The notes beneath the pieces were generated by a model. It searched no databases and was not told the DNA's origin. It saw nothing but the letters and a program-made list of their open reading frames with translations. Both the position numbers and the translations under genes were made by a program. From Gramella sp. Hel_I_59 (lineage in GTDB: Bacteria > Bacteroidota > Bacteroidia > Flavobacteriales > Flavobacteriaceae), in assembly GCF_006714895.1 (NCBI RefSeq), contig NZ_VFME01000001.1:2294001-2358000 (forward strand): a DNA stretch of 64,000 nucleotides, given 5' to 3'. Shown here one piece after another: positions 25,792-35,357 of the stretch; position 1 is the stretch's first letter; each line of letters opens with the position of its first letter.

Positions 25792-27207
25792 ATGATTAAA
25801 ATTTATTTAGATTGGAACGTATTGTCCCAAATGAAAAATGGACAACATACAGAATTAAAAGAAATTCTAGAAAACGATAATTTATTTTTAAAATTTTATT
25901 CGACATCACATATAACAGATATTTATTCCAGCTTTAAAGAAACAGATGAACAAAGAAAATTGATAGATTCTGATCTAGACTTCATCTCTCAAATAACTAA
26001 AAATAAATGTTTGTATAATTCTACAGATGGTAAAGTTATAGCTGGAGATTATGATCCCAAAGAGTTATTTCAAGAACGCGTCGAACAAAAAGACTTATTT
26101 AATGATATAAGTATTGATGGATTAAGTGAATTATTTAACTCAAGCGAAGTTGGTAAAGAACTAGGAATTCCAATTATGGAATCTCTAAAAAATATACCAC
26201 TGGACCCGTCATTCAAAGAAGCTTTCGAAAAACCAGAAAGTAAAGAAATGATGAACCGATTATTTCCAGGATTAAAGGATAATCTAACAATGGAAGGATG
26301 GTTTAATTACTTTAATAAGATGCTTAAAGGATTGAACGATGGTGAAGATTATAAGGAGCTGAGAAATATTATTCAAGAGAGTACTAATTTGAATAGAGAT
26401 AAAATTTTTAATAGTTCAGATCCATATTCTTTTTTAGATAATCATTACAAAAAATTTGGGGGCGAAAGGAAGACACCTAGCTTAGAGTCAAAGCATAGTC
26501 CTGAATGGTTCAATGAAATTTCAAATGAATATGTTCAGTTAGACATGCATGGTTATCAAGAAGATAGGGTTAAAATAAACAAAGGAAGAAAAGAAACATT
26601 TCAAAATACAACAGAAGATTCATTTCATGCGGCCTTCGCTTCCACTTGTGATTTTTACTTATTAAATGATAAAAAAGCGTTCAATAAAACTTCTAAAGTG
26701 TATGATGAACTAAAAATTAATACTTGGGTACAAAAACCAAAAGAATTTATAGATCATTATAATAAATTTTTGAGTAGTAGAGATTACAAACTTCACTTAC
26801 AGATTTTTATGGATTTAATTTCATCCAATAATTTCATAGAACAGAAAACAGACAGTGGACTATTTTACACAATGTATCCTCCAATTTACTTATTTGATTT
26901 TTTTAATAAAATTACGAGATTTGAGGGTGTTGATGGGGCAAAACTTACTTATTTAAGTCAAAATAAGCCAACGAATTATTTTGTGACATTTTTGGAGATA
27001 AAAAATTTAGTGCAACGATTAGAAGAATTCTTTGGTTTAGATAACGATGGTTCTGGAGAACTTACTAAGGATGAATTCTATAAAGAAGAATGGAAAAAGA
27101 GAGTATGGAGCATTAATGAAAGTTTAAGCTTACGATTTCAAGCAAATAACTATCATGCACAATTGTATTTTGATATAGAAAAGGAGCCAGCAGGTAACAA
27201 CGGTTAA
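25792..27207 (+). CDS. PIN-like-domain protein (471 aa), putative defence ribonuclease
   Basis: The N-terminus IKIYLDWNVLSQ (D7) and STSHITDI look like the first PIN motifs. Further on, DSFHAAFASTCDFYLLNDKKAFNKTSKVYDELKINTW gives the later acidic/Asn positions (..A..CD..L..DK.F). The ~200 residues between are a large helical insertion, and a C-terminal ~130-residue domain (with an EF-hand-like DNDGSGELTKDEF) follows. The size is far above a VapC toxin (~130 aa), fitting stand-alone PIN-like defence proteins. The stop codon lies in the attC (..AGNNG*). Confidence 0.65.
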   Translation: MIKIYLDWNVLSQMKNGQHTELKEILENDNLFLKFYSTSHITDIYSSFKETDEQRKLIDSDLDFISQITKNKCLYNSTDGKVIAGDYDPKELFQERVEQKDLFNDISIDGLSELFNSSEVGKELGIPIMESLKNIPLDPSFKEAFEKPESKEMMNRLFPGLKDNLTMEGWFNYFNKMLKGLNDGEDYKELRNIIQESTNLNRDKIFNSSDPYSFLDNHYKKFGGERKTPSLESKHSPEWFNEISNEYVQLDMHGYQEDRVKINKGRKETFQNTTEDSFHAAFASTCDFYLLNDKKAFNKTSKVYDELKINTWVQKPKEFIDHYNKFLSSRDYKLHLQIFMDLISSNNFIEQKTDSGLFYTMYPPIYLFDFFNKITRFEGVDGAKLTYLSQNKPTNYFVTFLEIKNLVQRLEEFFGLDNDGSGELTKDEFYKEEWKKRVWSINESLSLRFQANNYHAQLYFDIEKEPAGNNG

Positions 27208-27324
27208 TCGCCAATAGGCGGTAACGTTAGAAAGAAAATAATTAACTTGACCAACAAATCAATACTAAGCCGACAAATCCGCGTCCCCTACTCCGCCAAC
27301 TGGCGATAACCGGGACCGTTGCCC
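27192..27324 (+). repeat. attC site 26 (type A)
   Basis: R'' AGGTAAC within GCAGGTAAC is the perfect complement of cassette start GTTACCTGC at 25768. R' GTTGCCC. Provides the stop codon of the upstream gene. Confidence 0.92.
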
Positions 27325-27333
27325 TCAATTTAT

Positions 27334-28029
27334 ATGAATGCTTTTTACATCATATCGAGTTTAATATTATGCTGTTTAACAATATTATGTTTTTATTTCC
27401 CATATAAAAAAGGAAAAAAAGGGATAGCTATAATAACAGCTGGAATCTTAGGAATAATAATATTATGGACATTAATTGGTCAATTAGATTTTCTCGTGAT
27501 TTTTATCTGGCCACTAATATTAGGTTTCCAAATAATATTTCTAAGCTACTGGATATTCAATTTTTACGGTAAAAATAAAATCGGAAAAATAATTTCAGCA
27601 TCACTGACCTTTTTAGTAATACTAGTGATTTATTATCCTTGGATAAATGATTGGATGTTCAATTCTAAAGAAGCCAAACAACTATTAGCATTTCAAAAAA
27701 TATATTTAAAACAAGATTTTGAAATAATTGATAACGAAAGTGGAGGATTTACAGATTATGCCCACACTTTCAAACTAAAAATATCAGAGTCGGACAAAAA
27801 GAGAATTGTCGACAGCATAAGAAACACAACAAATTACCTTGGAATAATAGAAGGCTATAATATTCCAATGGCGAATCCAAATACATATGAACATTTAAAT
27901 TATGAAACAGATGATTATATAAATTGGGAATACTATTTAAAGGAACCTATCGAAGATGGAACTTATCATTTTCACTTTCAACTTTCAAAGGAAAATAATG
28001 TACTTTCATACTTTGGTAATAACGAATAA
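27334..28029 (+). CDS. Membrane protein of unknown function (231 aa)
   Basis: The ATG at 27334 is chosen over the TTG in the core. Four hydrophobic helices fill residues 1-120 (FYIISSLILCCLTILCFYF, IAIITAGILGIIILWTLI, FLVIFIWPLILGFQIIFLSYWIF, IISASLTFLVILVIYY). A ~110-residue soluble domain follows (KIYLKQDFEIIDNESGGFTDYAHTFKLKISESDKKRIVDSI). The soluble part resembles small stress-type domains of flavobacterial membrane proteins, but I cannot name it. Confidence 0.7.
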   Translation: MNAFYIISSLILCCLTILCFYFPYKKGKKGIAIITAGILGIIILWTLIGQLDFLVIFIWPLILGFQIIFLSYWIFNFYGKNKIGKIISASLTFLVILVIYYPWINDWMFNSKEAKQLLAFQKIYLKQDFEIIDNESGGFTDYAHTFKLKISESDKKRIVDSIRNTTNYLGIIEGYNIPMANPNTYEHLNYETDDYINWEYYLKEPIEDGTYHFHFQLSKENNVLSYFGNNE

Positions 28030-28034
28030 ACTGC

Positions 28035-28167
28035 GGGCAACAACGGTTAATCGCCAATAAGCGGCAACGTAAGTAAGAAAATAATTAACTTGACCAACAA
28101 ACCAATACTAAGCCGACAAATCCGCGTCCCTTACTCCGCCAACTGGCGATAACCGAGACCGTTGTGT
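28035..28167 (+). repeat. attC site 27 (type A)
   Basis: R'' GGGCAAC complements cassette start GTTGCCC at 27318. R' GTTGTGT. Confidence 0.9.
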
Positions 28168-28177
28168 GCAATACTTT

Positions 28178-28633
28178 TTGAAAGATTTTAGATACATATT
28201 ACTTATTTTACTATTCTCAGTTTCTTCCTGTAAAACATCTGATAAATTCCTCAATAATATATCCTGTAACGGAGATCTAACTATTCAATGGGATAGAAAA
28301 GTTATAAATGAAAACCCTCGAGCGGACAAGAAATCACATTATTTCCAAGTTATATTTTTATCTGACTTCAATGAGAGAATAAAAGGGTACGTAAATGACA
28401 AATTAGTATTTGATGAATACGTAAAAATAGGAGCGGATTCTCATAAAATTGATAGAACTTTCGGATACAATTATCAAAAGGATTTTAAAACTCCAGTATT
28501 AAAAGTCGAATCAATTCAAAAAGGAACTTGTTTCGATATTAAAATTGACAAAAGTTATAAAATCATATATCTATTTATTGATGAAAATGGTAAATGGATA
28601 GTTAGATTTTCCAATGAATACTATTTAAATTAA
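28178..28633 (+). CDS. Small lipoprotein of unknown function (151 aa)
   Basis: No ATG is available. TTG at 28178 gives KDFRYILLILLFSVSSC with a proper lipobox; a GTG at 28166 inside the attC core would add four residues. The mature part is beta-rich with two more cysteines (NNISCNGDL, KGTCFDIK). About 150 AT-rich bases without a gene follow before the attC. Confidence 0.6.
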   Translation: MKDFRYILLILLFSVSSCKTSDKFLNNISCNGDLTIQWDRKVINENPRADKKSHYFQVIFLSDFNERIKGYVNDKLVFDEYVKIGADSHKIDRTFGYNYQKDFKTPVLKVESIQKGTCFDIKIDKSYKIIYLFIDENGKWIVRFSNEYYLN

Positions 28634-28786
28634 ATCAAACCAGAATATGGTGCAAAACATAATTTAATTCGGATTAAAATAAGAATAGTTTGAAAGCAGA
28701 GATCTCTTGAAATAACATTAGGAATCGTTTTTAATAAAATTTATTCACTGATTCTACACTAGAAAGATTATCCTATAAAGTACAGC

Positions 28787-28918
28787 ACACAACAACGGTT
28801 AATCGCCAATAAGCGGCACCTTAGAAAGAAAATAATTAACTTGACCAACGAACCAATACTAAGCCGACAAATCCGCGTCCCCTAGTCCACCAACTGGCGA
28901 TAACCGAGACCGTTAGCT
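28787..28918 (+). repeat. attC site 28 (type A)
   Basis: R'' ACACAAC complements cassette start GTTGTGT at 28161. R' GTTAGCT. Confidence 0.9.
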
Positions 28919-28936
28919 GCAAGTCAAATCAAGATT

Positions 28937-29731
28937 ATGGGTAGACATAAGATGAAATCTGGAATTTGCCGACTTTGTGGTATGAAAACAATGTTGTCAT
29001 TTGAACACGTTCCGCCAAAAACCACATTTAATAGTAGTACCAAGTATTCATCAGTAGCATTCGAAGATTTTATCAAAGTTGAAAATCCCATAGCAGATCC
29101 TCCAAAAGGAAAAATTAAGCAAGGTGGAATAGGTTACAATTCTTTTTGTGAGAGATGCAATAACTTCTTAGGAGCAGAATATGTGCCAGCCTATAAAAAA
29201 TGGGTGATTGGGGGATTTGAAATTTTATTAGACAAAGAATATCATTTGCATTATTACACAATTAAACAAGTTGAGCCTCTAAAAATTTTGAAACAAATAA
29301 TCTCAATGTTTTTAGCAATTAACGATGAATGGTATTTGGACGCTTACTCTGAACTCTCGACATTTGTTTCAGATAAAGAATCGAAAATATTACCAGATAA
29401 ATTTAAGGTTTTTAGTTACCTAACTAGAGCCGAAGAAATTAGGTATATGCATCATGTGGTAAAAGGTAATTTTAAAACTGGTATACCTATAAATTGTTCA
29501 GAAATAGCATATCCTCCTTATGGTTACGTTTTGACAATTGACTCTGAACAAGAAATAGATAAACTTAACAATATTACTAGTTTTAAAAACTTTGATAAAC
29601 CAATGGATTTAAATTTCAAAATGTTTCAATTATCTACCTATATGCCATTTCCCCTAGATTATCGTACCAAAAGTGAAATTGAGATAGGAATAGAAAGTAA
29701 TATCAAGTTTAGAAATAAGACCAGCAGCTAA
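28937..29731 (+). CDS. HNH-endonuclease-like zinc protein (264 aa)
   Basis: The N-terminus CRLCGMKTMLSFEHVPPKTTFN has a CxxC pair followed by EHVPPK. Then FCERCNNFLGAEYVPAYKKW supplies the second CxxC pair and the Asn. This order (CxxC, xEHxPP, CxxCN) is that of HNH-like proteins of the 'EHVPPK' type seen in mobile and defence contexts. The C-terminal 170 residues have no known domain. The stop TAA is part of the attC R'' box (AGCTAAC). Confidence 0.7.
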   Translation: MGRHKMKSGICRLCGMKTMLSFEHVPPKTTFNSSTKYSSVAFEDFIKVENPIADPPKGKIKQGGIGYNSFCERCNNFLGAEYVPAYKKWVIGGFEILLDKEYHLHYYTIKQVEPLKILKQIISMFLAINDEWYLDAYSELSTFVSDKESKILPDKFKVFSYLTRAEEIRYMHHVVKGNFKTGIPINCSEIAYPPYGYVLTIDSEQEIDKLNNITSFKNFDKPMDLNFKMFQLSTYMPFPLDYRTKSEIEIGIESNIKFRNKTSS

Positions 29732-29857
29732 CAACGGTTAATCGCCAATAGACGGTAGCGTTAGAAGGAAAATAATTATCTTGATCAACAAAACACACTA
29801 AGCCGACAAATCCGCGTCCCTTACTCCGCCAACTGGCGATAACCGTGACCGTTGGCT
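29726..29857 (+). repeat. attC site 29 (type A)
   Basis: R'' AGCTAAC is the perfect complement of cassette start GTTAGCT at 28912. R' GTTGGCT. Confidence 0.92.
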
Positions 29858-29884
29858 GCAAGCAAACATGCTACGATAAGGAAG

Positions 29885-30406
29885 ATGAAAGAAAATTTTA
29901 AAAATATTGAATATTTAAAAATCGGAAATTCTAAACAAAAAGAAGTTTATAGAATTTTAAAAGATAATTTAATATTAGAAAAACTTGAAAAATATTCTCC
30001 TATACTAGTTGGAACAATCCCAATAAGAATTGACATTGAAGATAGCGATTTAGATATTATATGTTTTTTCAGGAATCTAGAGAAATTCGAAACTGATATA
30101 AAGTCTAATTTTTCAAAAGAAAATAAATTCATGATTTCAAATAAAAATATTAATCAAAAAAAAAGTGTAGTTGCTAAATTCAGATTGGAGAATTATGATT
30201 TCGAAATATTTGGACAAAATATACCTACTAATCAACAAGATGCCTTTCTCCACATGATTAAAGAAAATGAAATATTGAAAAGTAAAGATGCCGAGTTTAG
30301 AAAATCTATAATTGAATTAAAAAGAAGAGGTTTAAAAACTGAACCAGCGTTCGCAAAATTATTGGACATACAAGGAGATCCGTATTCTGGTTTATTAAAC
30401 TACTAA
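29885..30406 (+). CDS. DUF4269-like nucleotidyltransferase-fold protein (173 aa)
   Basis: The ATG at 29885 is preferred over TTG in the core. The segment YSPILVGTIPIRIDIEDSDLDIICFF has the G(T)..IxxxxSDLD pattern of the nucleotidyltransferase superfamily. Later come FRLENYDFEIFGQ (third acidic position) and AFLHMIKENEILK, as in DUF4269 proteins, which have about this length. Activity is not established for the family. Possible roles include RNA or protein modification in defence. Confidence 0.7.
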   Translation: MKENFKNIEYLKIGNSKQKEVYRILKDNLILEKLEKYSPILVGTIPIRIDIEDSDLDIICFFRNLEKFETDIKSNFSKENKFMISNKNINQKKSVVAKFRLENYDFEIFGQNIPTNQQDAFLHMIKENEILKSKDAEFRKSIIELKRRGLKTEPAFAKLLDIQGDPYSGLLNY

Positions 30407-30573
30407 TGCCAGCAGCCAACAACGGCTCATCGCAAATAACGGGTATTACCGAAAATGTGTAATTTTAGAAACCAGGAAAGAAAACAAATAAACCGACAAC
30501 TCCGCGTCCCAACTCCCGCAACTTACGATAGCCGTATTCCAAGGTTAAATCCAAGCCTTTTGTGCTAATTTTT

Positions 30574-31560
30574 TCAGGCTGCAAATCTTTGTAATTCCAC
30601 ATAAGGCGTTCCTCTCTTCACCACTGCAAACACTCTGGATAACAGTTTATTGCGGACATTGTTTAGCGCAATCATCTTTAACTTACCTTCCTCCCGCTTT
30701 TTCTTATAATATTGCCGTAATTCACTGTCATATTGAATGGCTGTACAGGCCGCCATGCTAAGCAGGCTCTTCATTTGCCGATCTCCCATCGGGTGGCATT
30801 TTCGCTTTTTGTGAATACTGCTTCCCGAACTATGACCAAAGGGAGCCGTCCCACAATAACTGGAGAATTGGCGCCAGCTATTAAAGCGTTCAAAATTATT
30901 GGTGTGATAAAGCAACTGGGCGCCTACAACTAAACCAACACCTTTTAAAGAACTGATCAACTTATAATTTTGCGATAATGCCTCAGAAGTCTTTATCAGT
31001 GATTTTAGTTGCTTCTCTATTTTATTTATTTGAGAAGTCAGGTGAGTAATAGAGCTTACAAGCGTTTTACAACAGGTATCTGTAGAACTGCTGCTGAGCA
31101 ACTTTTTCAGCTCTGAAAGGGTATTCTTCAATCCCGTACGACTACGAACCAGCTGATCACGCAAAGCCAGCAACCTGCCTACTTCTAATAGTTCATTATC
31201 TTTCAGCTCACTCGGTGAAAGTTCCTCACGGTGAAGCCAGCCATACCTGGCGATCATCATGGCATCTACCACGTCATTCTTCTCTCTGATCACTCCGGAA
31301 GAACGTTTGATTACTACAGGATTTTCCTGTACATATACCTGCTTCTTTGAAGATAAATACAACGCTAACTTCAAGGAATAATGACCGGTATTCTCAAAAC
31401 AGAAAAACACTTTTTGTTCCTTACCGTTAGCCCATTGCAACAAGGCTTTATAACCCTTCACATCATTACTGAACTCCCGATGGGAACTACGATTGTAAGC
31501 ATAGGCATCTAACTTGTTTTTTGAAACATCAATTCCGATTACTTCTTGGTAATTTTTCAT
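30574..31560 (-). CDS. IS110-family transposase, copy 3 (328 aa)
   Basis: As copy 1, but KLISSLKG instead of KLITSLKG (T203S). All catalytic residues intact. Confidence 0.95.
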   Translation of the reverse strand: MKNYQEVIGIDVSKNKLDAYAYNRSSHREFSNDVKGYKALLQWANGKEQKVFFCFENTGHYSLKLALYLSSKKQVYVQENPVVIKRSSGVIREKNDVVDAMMIARYGWLHREELSPSELKDNELLEVGRLLALRDQLVRSRTGLKNTLSELKKLLSSSSTDTCCKTLVSSITHLTSQINKIEKQLKSLIKTSEALSQNYKLISSLKGVGLVVGAQLLYHTNNFERFNSWRQFSSYCGTAPFGHSSGSSIHKKRKCHPMGDRQMKSLLSMAACTAIQYDSELRQYYKKKREEGKLKMIALNNVRNKLLSRVFAVVKRGTPYVELQRFAA

Positions 31561-31578
31561 ATTTTTAAAAAATTATTA

Positions 31579-31741
31579 TTTGAAGGGCGCATTAACTAAC
31601 TCCTTTAACGGGTCCATAATAAGACCTGGTATTCCAAATGGTTCTTGCTGCCCGTATGAAGAATGGAGGACTCTTACGGCTATTGGATCTGTAATCTCGA
31701 GACCGTTTTAGTTCTCCTCCTTCTTCATCTCAAAGGTATAT
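31579..31741 (-). ncRNA. Putative bridge RNA of IS copy 3
   Basis: Same stem and guide segments as in copy 1. Confidence 0.7.
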
Positions 31742-31788
31742 TTATTAATAAGCGAAGTAAAGGAGACCGTTGGTTGCAATACCTCACT

Positions 31789-33141
31789 ATGATAACTACT
31801 AAGACATACAAGGGAAAATTTAAAACTCCAGATTCAGACGAATGGTTTAATGGAACATTAATATATGATCATGAAAGAGGTTCTGAATTAGAAATTTTCG
31901 GAAGTTTTAATCCCTTTCTTTTTGATAGATCGACTCAGCCTATAATAATTGGACATACTTCAGAAGGTAAAGTTACTTTAATTGACAATTGGTATAAAAA
32001 AACTAAGACTACTCGAGATAATGTAGTTATTGGAACCTATCAACCTAACATAATATTAGAAGGTCATAATTTTAAAAATATTGATGAAATAAGTTTTGAT
32101 AAAGTCATTTTTCAAGTTTTTAATCTTTTCGAATGGATTGGGAAAACAGGTCAGAAAACTGATTTTAAATATTACAATTCTGACGAATATTCTATCTCTT
32201 ACAAGGCTATTAATGATATTAATTTTTCTTTAAACAATGAAATAGATGGGAGTATAACTTTTGATGGTCCTGTTAGCTTAGGAGGAAAAGCAAATAAAAT
32301 GGAATTGCATGAAGAAGCTTATGTCACCTTGAAATATCAAAAAAGTAAGAAGTTAGAACTTATTATAAAAGATATTATAACTTTTATAGACGCAATTACA
32401 ATCTTTACAAATGAACAAAGCTATCCAACTAAAATCACATTGAAAGACAGCTCTCTTAAAAAAGAGAAATCAAAAATAGAACAACAAAAACTAATCCATT
32501 GTAATTATCAAAATAGCTTCTATAATTCTCAGCATAAAACTAGAAATGTAGGTGAGTTTATCGTCGACTTTGATGATGTAGAATCTGATTTTCCAGCTTT
32601 AATTTCGAAATGGTTTGATCTTTATGAAACTTTAGATTCAGTTCTTTTATTATTTTTAAAGCATTTCAAAGATAAATATAGATTTTCATCTGATAAATTC
32701 ATGGATACGATTCGTGCGGTTGAAAATTTTCATCGAATAAATTTTAATAATGAGAGGATACCTCAAGAGAGATTTGAAGAATTAGTTAATAGAATTCTTA
32801 ATGATGTTAATTTAGATCTCAAAGATTCCGAATGGTTGGCTGGAAGATTACAAGGTAATGAACCTACTTTAAAAAATAGATTAATGGAACTTATCAAAGA
32901 AAGTGATTCTACAACTATTAAAAATAGAGTTGGTAAATTTAAAAAGTTTTGCTGGGCAGTTACATCTTCAAGAAATTATTATACTCATTATGACCAAAAA
33001 TTAGAAGGAACAGCGAAAAAAGGATCAGAACTTTTTGAATTAACTCGTACACTAAGAGCAATATTAACTTTGTACATATTGAAAGAAATAGGGATAAATT
33101 ATAAAGATTTTAGTAATAATTTAAGATATCATTTCGGTTAA
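31789..33141 (+). CDS. apeA: ApeA-like anti-phage HEPN protein (450 aa)
   Basis: An open frame starts inside the IS, but the ATG at 31789, 20 bases after the attC core, is the natural start. The N-terminal ~230 residues (KGKFKTPDSDEWFNGTLIYDHERGSELEIFGSF..IIIGHTSEGKVTLIDNW) match the beta-rich ApeA N-terminal domain. The C-terminus contains TSSRNYYTHYDQ, an Rx4H HEPN ribonuclease motif. ApeA proteins are single-gene phage-defence systems thought to act by abortive infection. Being next to an IS, its supply of read-through transcript is uncertain. Confidence 0.78.
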   Translation: MITTKTYKGKFKTPDSDEWFNGTLIYDHERGSELEIFGSFNPFLFDRSTQPIIIGHTSEGKVTLIDNWYKKTKTTRDNVVIGTYQPNIILEGHNFKNIDEISFDKVIFQVFNLFEWIGKTGQKTDFKYYNSDEYSISYKAINDINFSLNNEIDGSITFDGPVSLGGKANKMELHEEAYVTLKYQKSKKLELIIKDIITFIDAITIFTNEQSYPTKITLKDSSLKKEKSKIEQQKLIHCNYQNSFYNSQHKTRNVGEFIVDFDDVESDFPALISKWFDLYETLDSVLLLFLKHFKDKYRFSSDKFMDTIRAVENFHRINFNNERIPQERFEELVNRILNDVNLDLKDSEWLAGRLQGNEPTLKNRLMELIKESDSTTIKNRVGKFKKFCWAVTSSRNYYTHYDQKLEGTAKKGSELFELTRTLRAILTLYILKEIGINYKDFSNNLRYHFG

Positions 33142-33149
33142 AGTACTGC

Positions 33150-33282
33150 AACCAACATCGGTTGATCGCCAATAAGCGGCACCGTTAGTAAGAAAATAAT
33201 TATCTTGACCAACAATCCAATAATAAGCCGACAAATCCGCGTCCCACACTCCGCCAACTGGCGATAACCGTGAACGTTAGCA
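33150..33282 (+). repeat. attC site 31 (type A)
   Basis: R'' AACCAAC is the perfect complement of cassette start GTTGGTT at 31769. R' GTTAGCA, preceded by the unusual TGAAC spacer. Confidence 0.9.
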
Positions 33283-33306
33283 ATAATTATTTAACCGAGA
33301 AACTGC

Positions 33307-34020
33307 TTGAGAATATTTATAATCTTAATTCTAATTTGTGTTCGAAGTCTAACAGCTCAGGAAATCAGAGGTATCGTTTACGATTCAGACGAAAGAGTAT
33401 CGGATTTTGAAATTGTAAATATGAATAGCGGAATTTCTTCTACTACAAATCAAGAAGGATATTTTTCTATATCAAGTGACTTAGGAGACACTTTAGTATT
33501 TAATTCGATACAATTTGAACAACAAATACTGATTGTTGATGAAAATCATTTACAAACAACTTTAGTAATTGAACTTAAGAAGATAATTAACTTATTAGAT
33601 GAAGTAATTATTAGTTCGTCTTCAAAGGTATTTAATGTGAAAACGGCAAATAGAGAATTAAAAAAAACATTTCAAACGGATCTAGAAAAGAATTGGTTTA
33701 TATACTATCCACCAAATCCTAAAGGAAATCTATTAGCTAGTATTATACCAGGTAACAAGAAGTCAATTCCTAAAAAATCTGAGATACGAATTATTCACTT
33801 AAGTGATTATGTAGAATTATTTGCGTCGGACGATACTTTAAATTGTGAGTATTTAAAAAATTCTTTGGGGATTCCCGAAAACGGATGTAATCTATTTTTT
33901 GATTATTTAGAATCTAAATCATTAAATTATGAGTTATTAGGCCCAACAAGGCGTCTAGATTTGATACAAAAGATTTATGAAGCAAGCCAAGAATATATAG
34001 TTATACAAGAAAGTAAGTAA
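33307..34020 (+). CDS. Exported CarboxypepD_reg-like protein (237 aa)
   Basis: TTG start inferred; no ATG lies upstream of the signal peptide RIFIILILICVRSLTAQ. Residues 18-95 (EIRGIVYDSDERVSDFEIVNMNSGISSTTNQEGYFSISSDLGDTLVFNSIQFEQQIL) form the carboxypeptidase-regulatory beta-sandwich. LKKIINLLDEVIIS follows, the usual link to a plug domain in TonB-dependent receptors. Here a ~130-residue unknown domain takes its place. Confidence 0.75.
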   Translation: MRIFIILILICVRSLTAQEIRGIVYDSDERVSDFEIVNMNSGISSTTNQEGYFSISSDLGDTLVFNSIQFEQQILIVDENHLQTTLVIELKKIINLLDEVIISSSSKVFNVKTANRELKKTFQTDLEKNWFIYYPPNPKGNLLASIIPGNKKSIPKKSEIRIIHLSDYVELFASDDTLNCEYLKNSLGIPENGCNLFFDYLESKSLNYELLGPTRRLDLIQKIYEASQEYIVIQESK

Positions 34021-34033
34021 CGTAAATAACTAT

Positions 34034-34166
34034 TGATAACATCGGTTCATCGCCAATAAGCGGTACCGTTAGAAAGAAAATAATTATCTTGACCAACAAT
34101 CCAACACTAAGCCGACAAATCCGCGTCTCTTACTCCGCCAACTGGCGATAACCGAGACCGTTGTAG
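34034..34166 (+). repeat. attC site 32 (type A)
   Basis: R'' TGATAAC against cassette start GTTAGCA (imperfect). R' GTTGTAG. Confidence 0.87.
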
Positions 34167-34176
34167 CGCATTTTAT

Positions 34177-35154
34177 ATGAAAAATACGATATTAATATTT
34201 GCAATTCTATTTTACCCAATCATTTGTGTATCACAGATTGACACTTCTAATGTTTCATTTGTTGCTTATTGGTCGATTGGTGACAGTTATGATTTCCAAA
34301 TTACAAAGGTTAAAAAAGATTGGAGAAATGGTAAGCTAACGAAAATAGATTCGTCAAACCAAGTAGTCAATTTTAAGGTAATAGATTCTACAGAGAGTAG
34401 CTATCAAATACAATGGACAGTCAAAAATAGTTCTGTTAATGATTGGATAACCAATTTAAGAGATAACTATAATAAAGATGGTTCTTTAGATTCAATATTT
34501 CAAAAATATAATCTTAATTCTGTTATATACTCAACCGATGAATTAGGGATTTTCAACCGAATTGAAAACTCAAAAGGAATTGAAATATTAGCTAAGACTG
34601 TGATTGATCAAATAGAAAAAAAATATTCATTAGAAAATCCAAAAGATTCTATTAGATTACAAAATGCTATTAAACCAATAAAGAATATATACACTTCTAC
34701 AGAAGGAATAGAATCATTACTTGTATCGGAAATCCAATTTTTTCATTCTCCTTTAGGATACGAATACGATATATCAGAACCTTTAGAGTATGAACAAGAA
34801 TACCCAAATTTACTTGGTGGTAAACCAATTATGGCGGATGCAGTAATGACGTTTAATTATGTTGATTTAGAAAATGGTTATATAGAATTTCAAGAAGAAA
34901 TTTCACTCAATCCAGAAATGGTAAAAAATATTACAGTCCAATATTTAAAAGCGATGGGAGCTCCTCAGGATAAACTAGAGTCAATATCTAAGGAAGCCAA
35001 AGTTAACACATTTGATTCCAGTGAATATCAATATTATTTTAATCCTGGTGTTCCTCATAAGATTAATACAATTAGAACATCTATTGTTAACCTACCAAAT
35101 GAGAAAATTAAGAGTGAAAAACGGACAACTATAGAATTGATTTACGAGGAATAA
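34177..35154 (+). CDS. Exported protein of unknown function (325 aa), copy of 249
   Basis: Same length and about 97% identical to the product of 249-1226 (differences such as L98W and E103D in NDWITNLRDNY). The flanking cassettes differ. The following attC differs from the one behind the other copy more than the genes do (VTS loop changed), suggesting faster drift of the loop. Confidence 0.85.
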   Translation: MKNTILIFAILFYPIICVSQIDTSNVSFVAYWSIGDSYDFQITKVKKDWRNGKLTKIDSSNQVVNFKVIDSTESSYQIQWTVKNSSVNDWITNLRDNYNKDGSLDSIFQKYNLNSVIYSTDELGIFNRIENSKGIEILAKTVIDQIEKKYSLENPKDSIRLQNAIKPIKNIYTSTEGIESLLVSEIQFFHSPLGYEYDISEPLEYEQEYPNLLGGKPIMADAVMTFNYVDLENGYIEFQEEISLNPEMVKNITVQYLKAMGAPQDKLESISKEAKVNTFDSSEYQYYFNPGVPHKINTIRTSIVNLPNEKIKSEKRTTIELIYEE

Positions 35155-35160
35155 AACGCG

Positions 35161-35293
35161 CAACAACAACGGTTAATCGCCAATAAGCGGCAACACTAGT
35201 AAGAAAATAATTTACTTGACCAACAACAAAATACTAAGCCGACAAATCCGCGTCTCATACTCCGCCAACTGGCGATAACCGAGACCGTTACAA
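35161..35293 (+). repeat. attC site 33 (type A)
   Basis: R'' CAACAAC within GCGCAACAAC, matching cassette start GTTGTAGCGC. R' GTTACAA. Confidence 0.9.
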
Positions 35294-35357
35294 GCAATAG
35301 CTCCAAAGCCGTATTCAGCGGACAAATTCGAACAAAAAATTATAAATTTGGAATTAA

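Larger units (their letters stand above)
30535..31763 (-). mobile_element. IS110-family insertion sequence, copy 3
   Basis: Same ends, length and orientation as copy 1. Shares with copy 6 the base that changes transposase residue 203 from Thr to Ser, so copies 3 and 6 form a sub-lineage. Confidence 0.9.
30414..31775 (+). repeat. attC site 30 (type B with GCT/AGC stem), split by IS copy 3
   Basis: Left part 30414-30534, R'' AGCCAAC, stem ..CGGCTCATCGC / ACGATAGCCG. Right part 31764-31775, AGACC plus R' GTTGGTT. The only non-type-A site hit by the IS. Its left half GATAGCCG matches the bridge-RNA guide without a wobble. Confidence 0.85.

Noticed and set aside
31663..31788. N-terminal extension of the ApeA-like gene into IS copy 3
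   Set aside because: The extension encodes IS end sequence; the ATG at 31789 sits at the normal distance from the attC core.
34177..35154. Segmental duplication of 1-1226 as one block
   Set aside because: Similarity stops at the cassette ends; the neighbours differ, which points to cassette-level copying.
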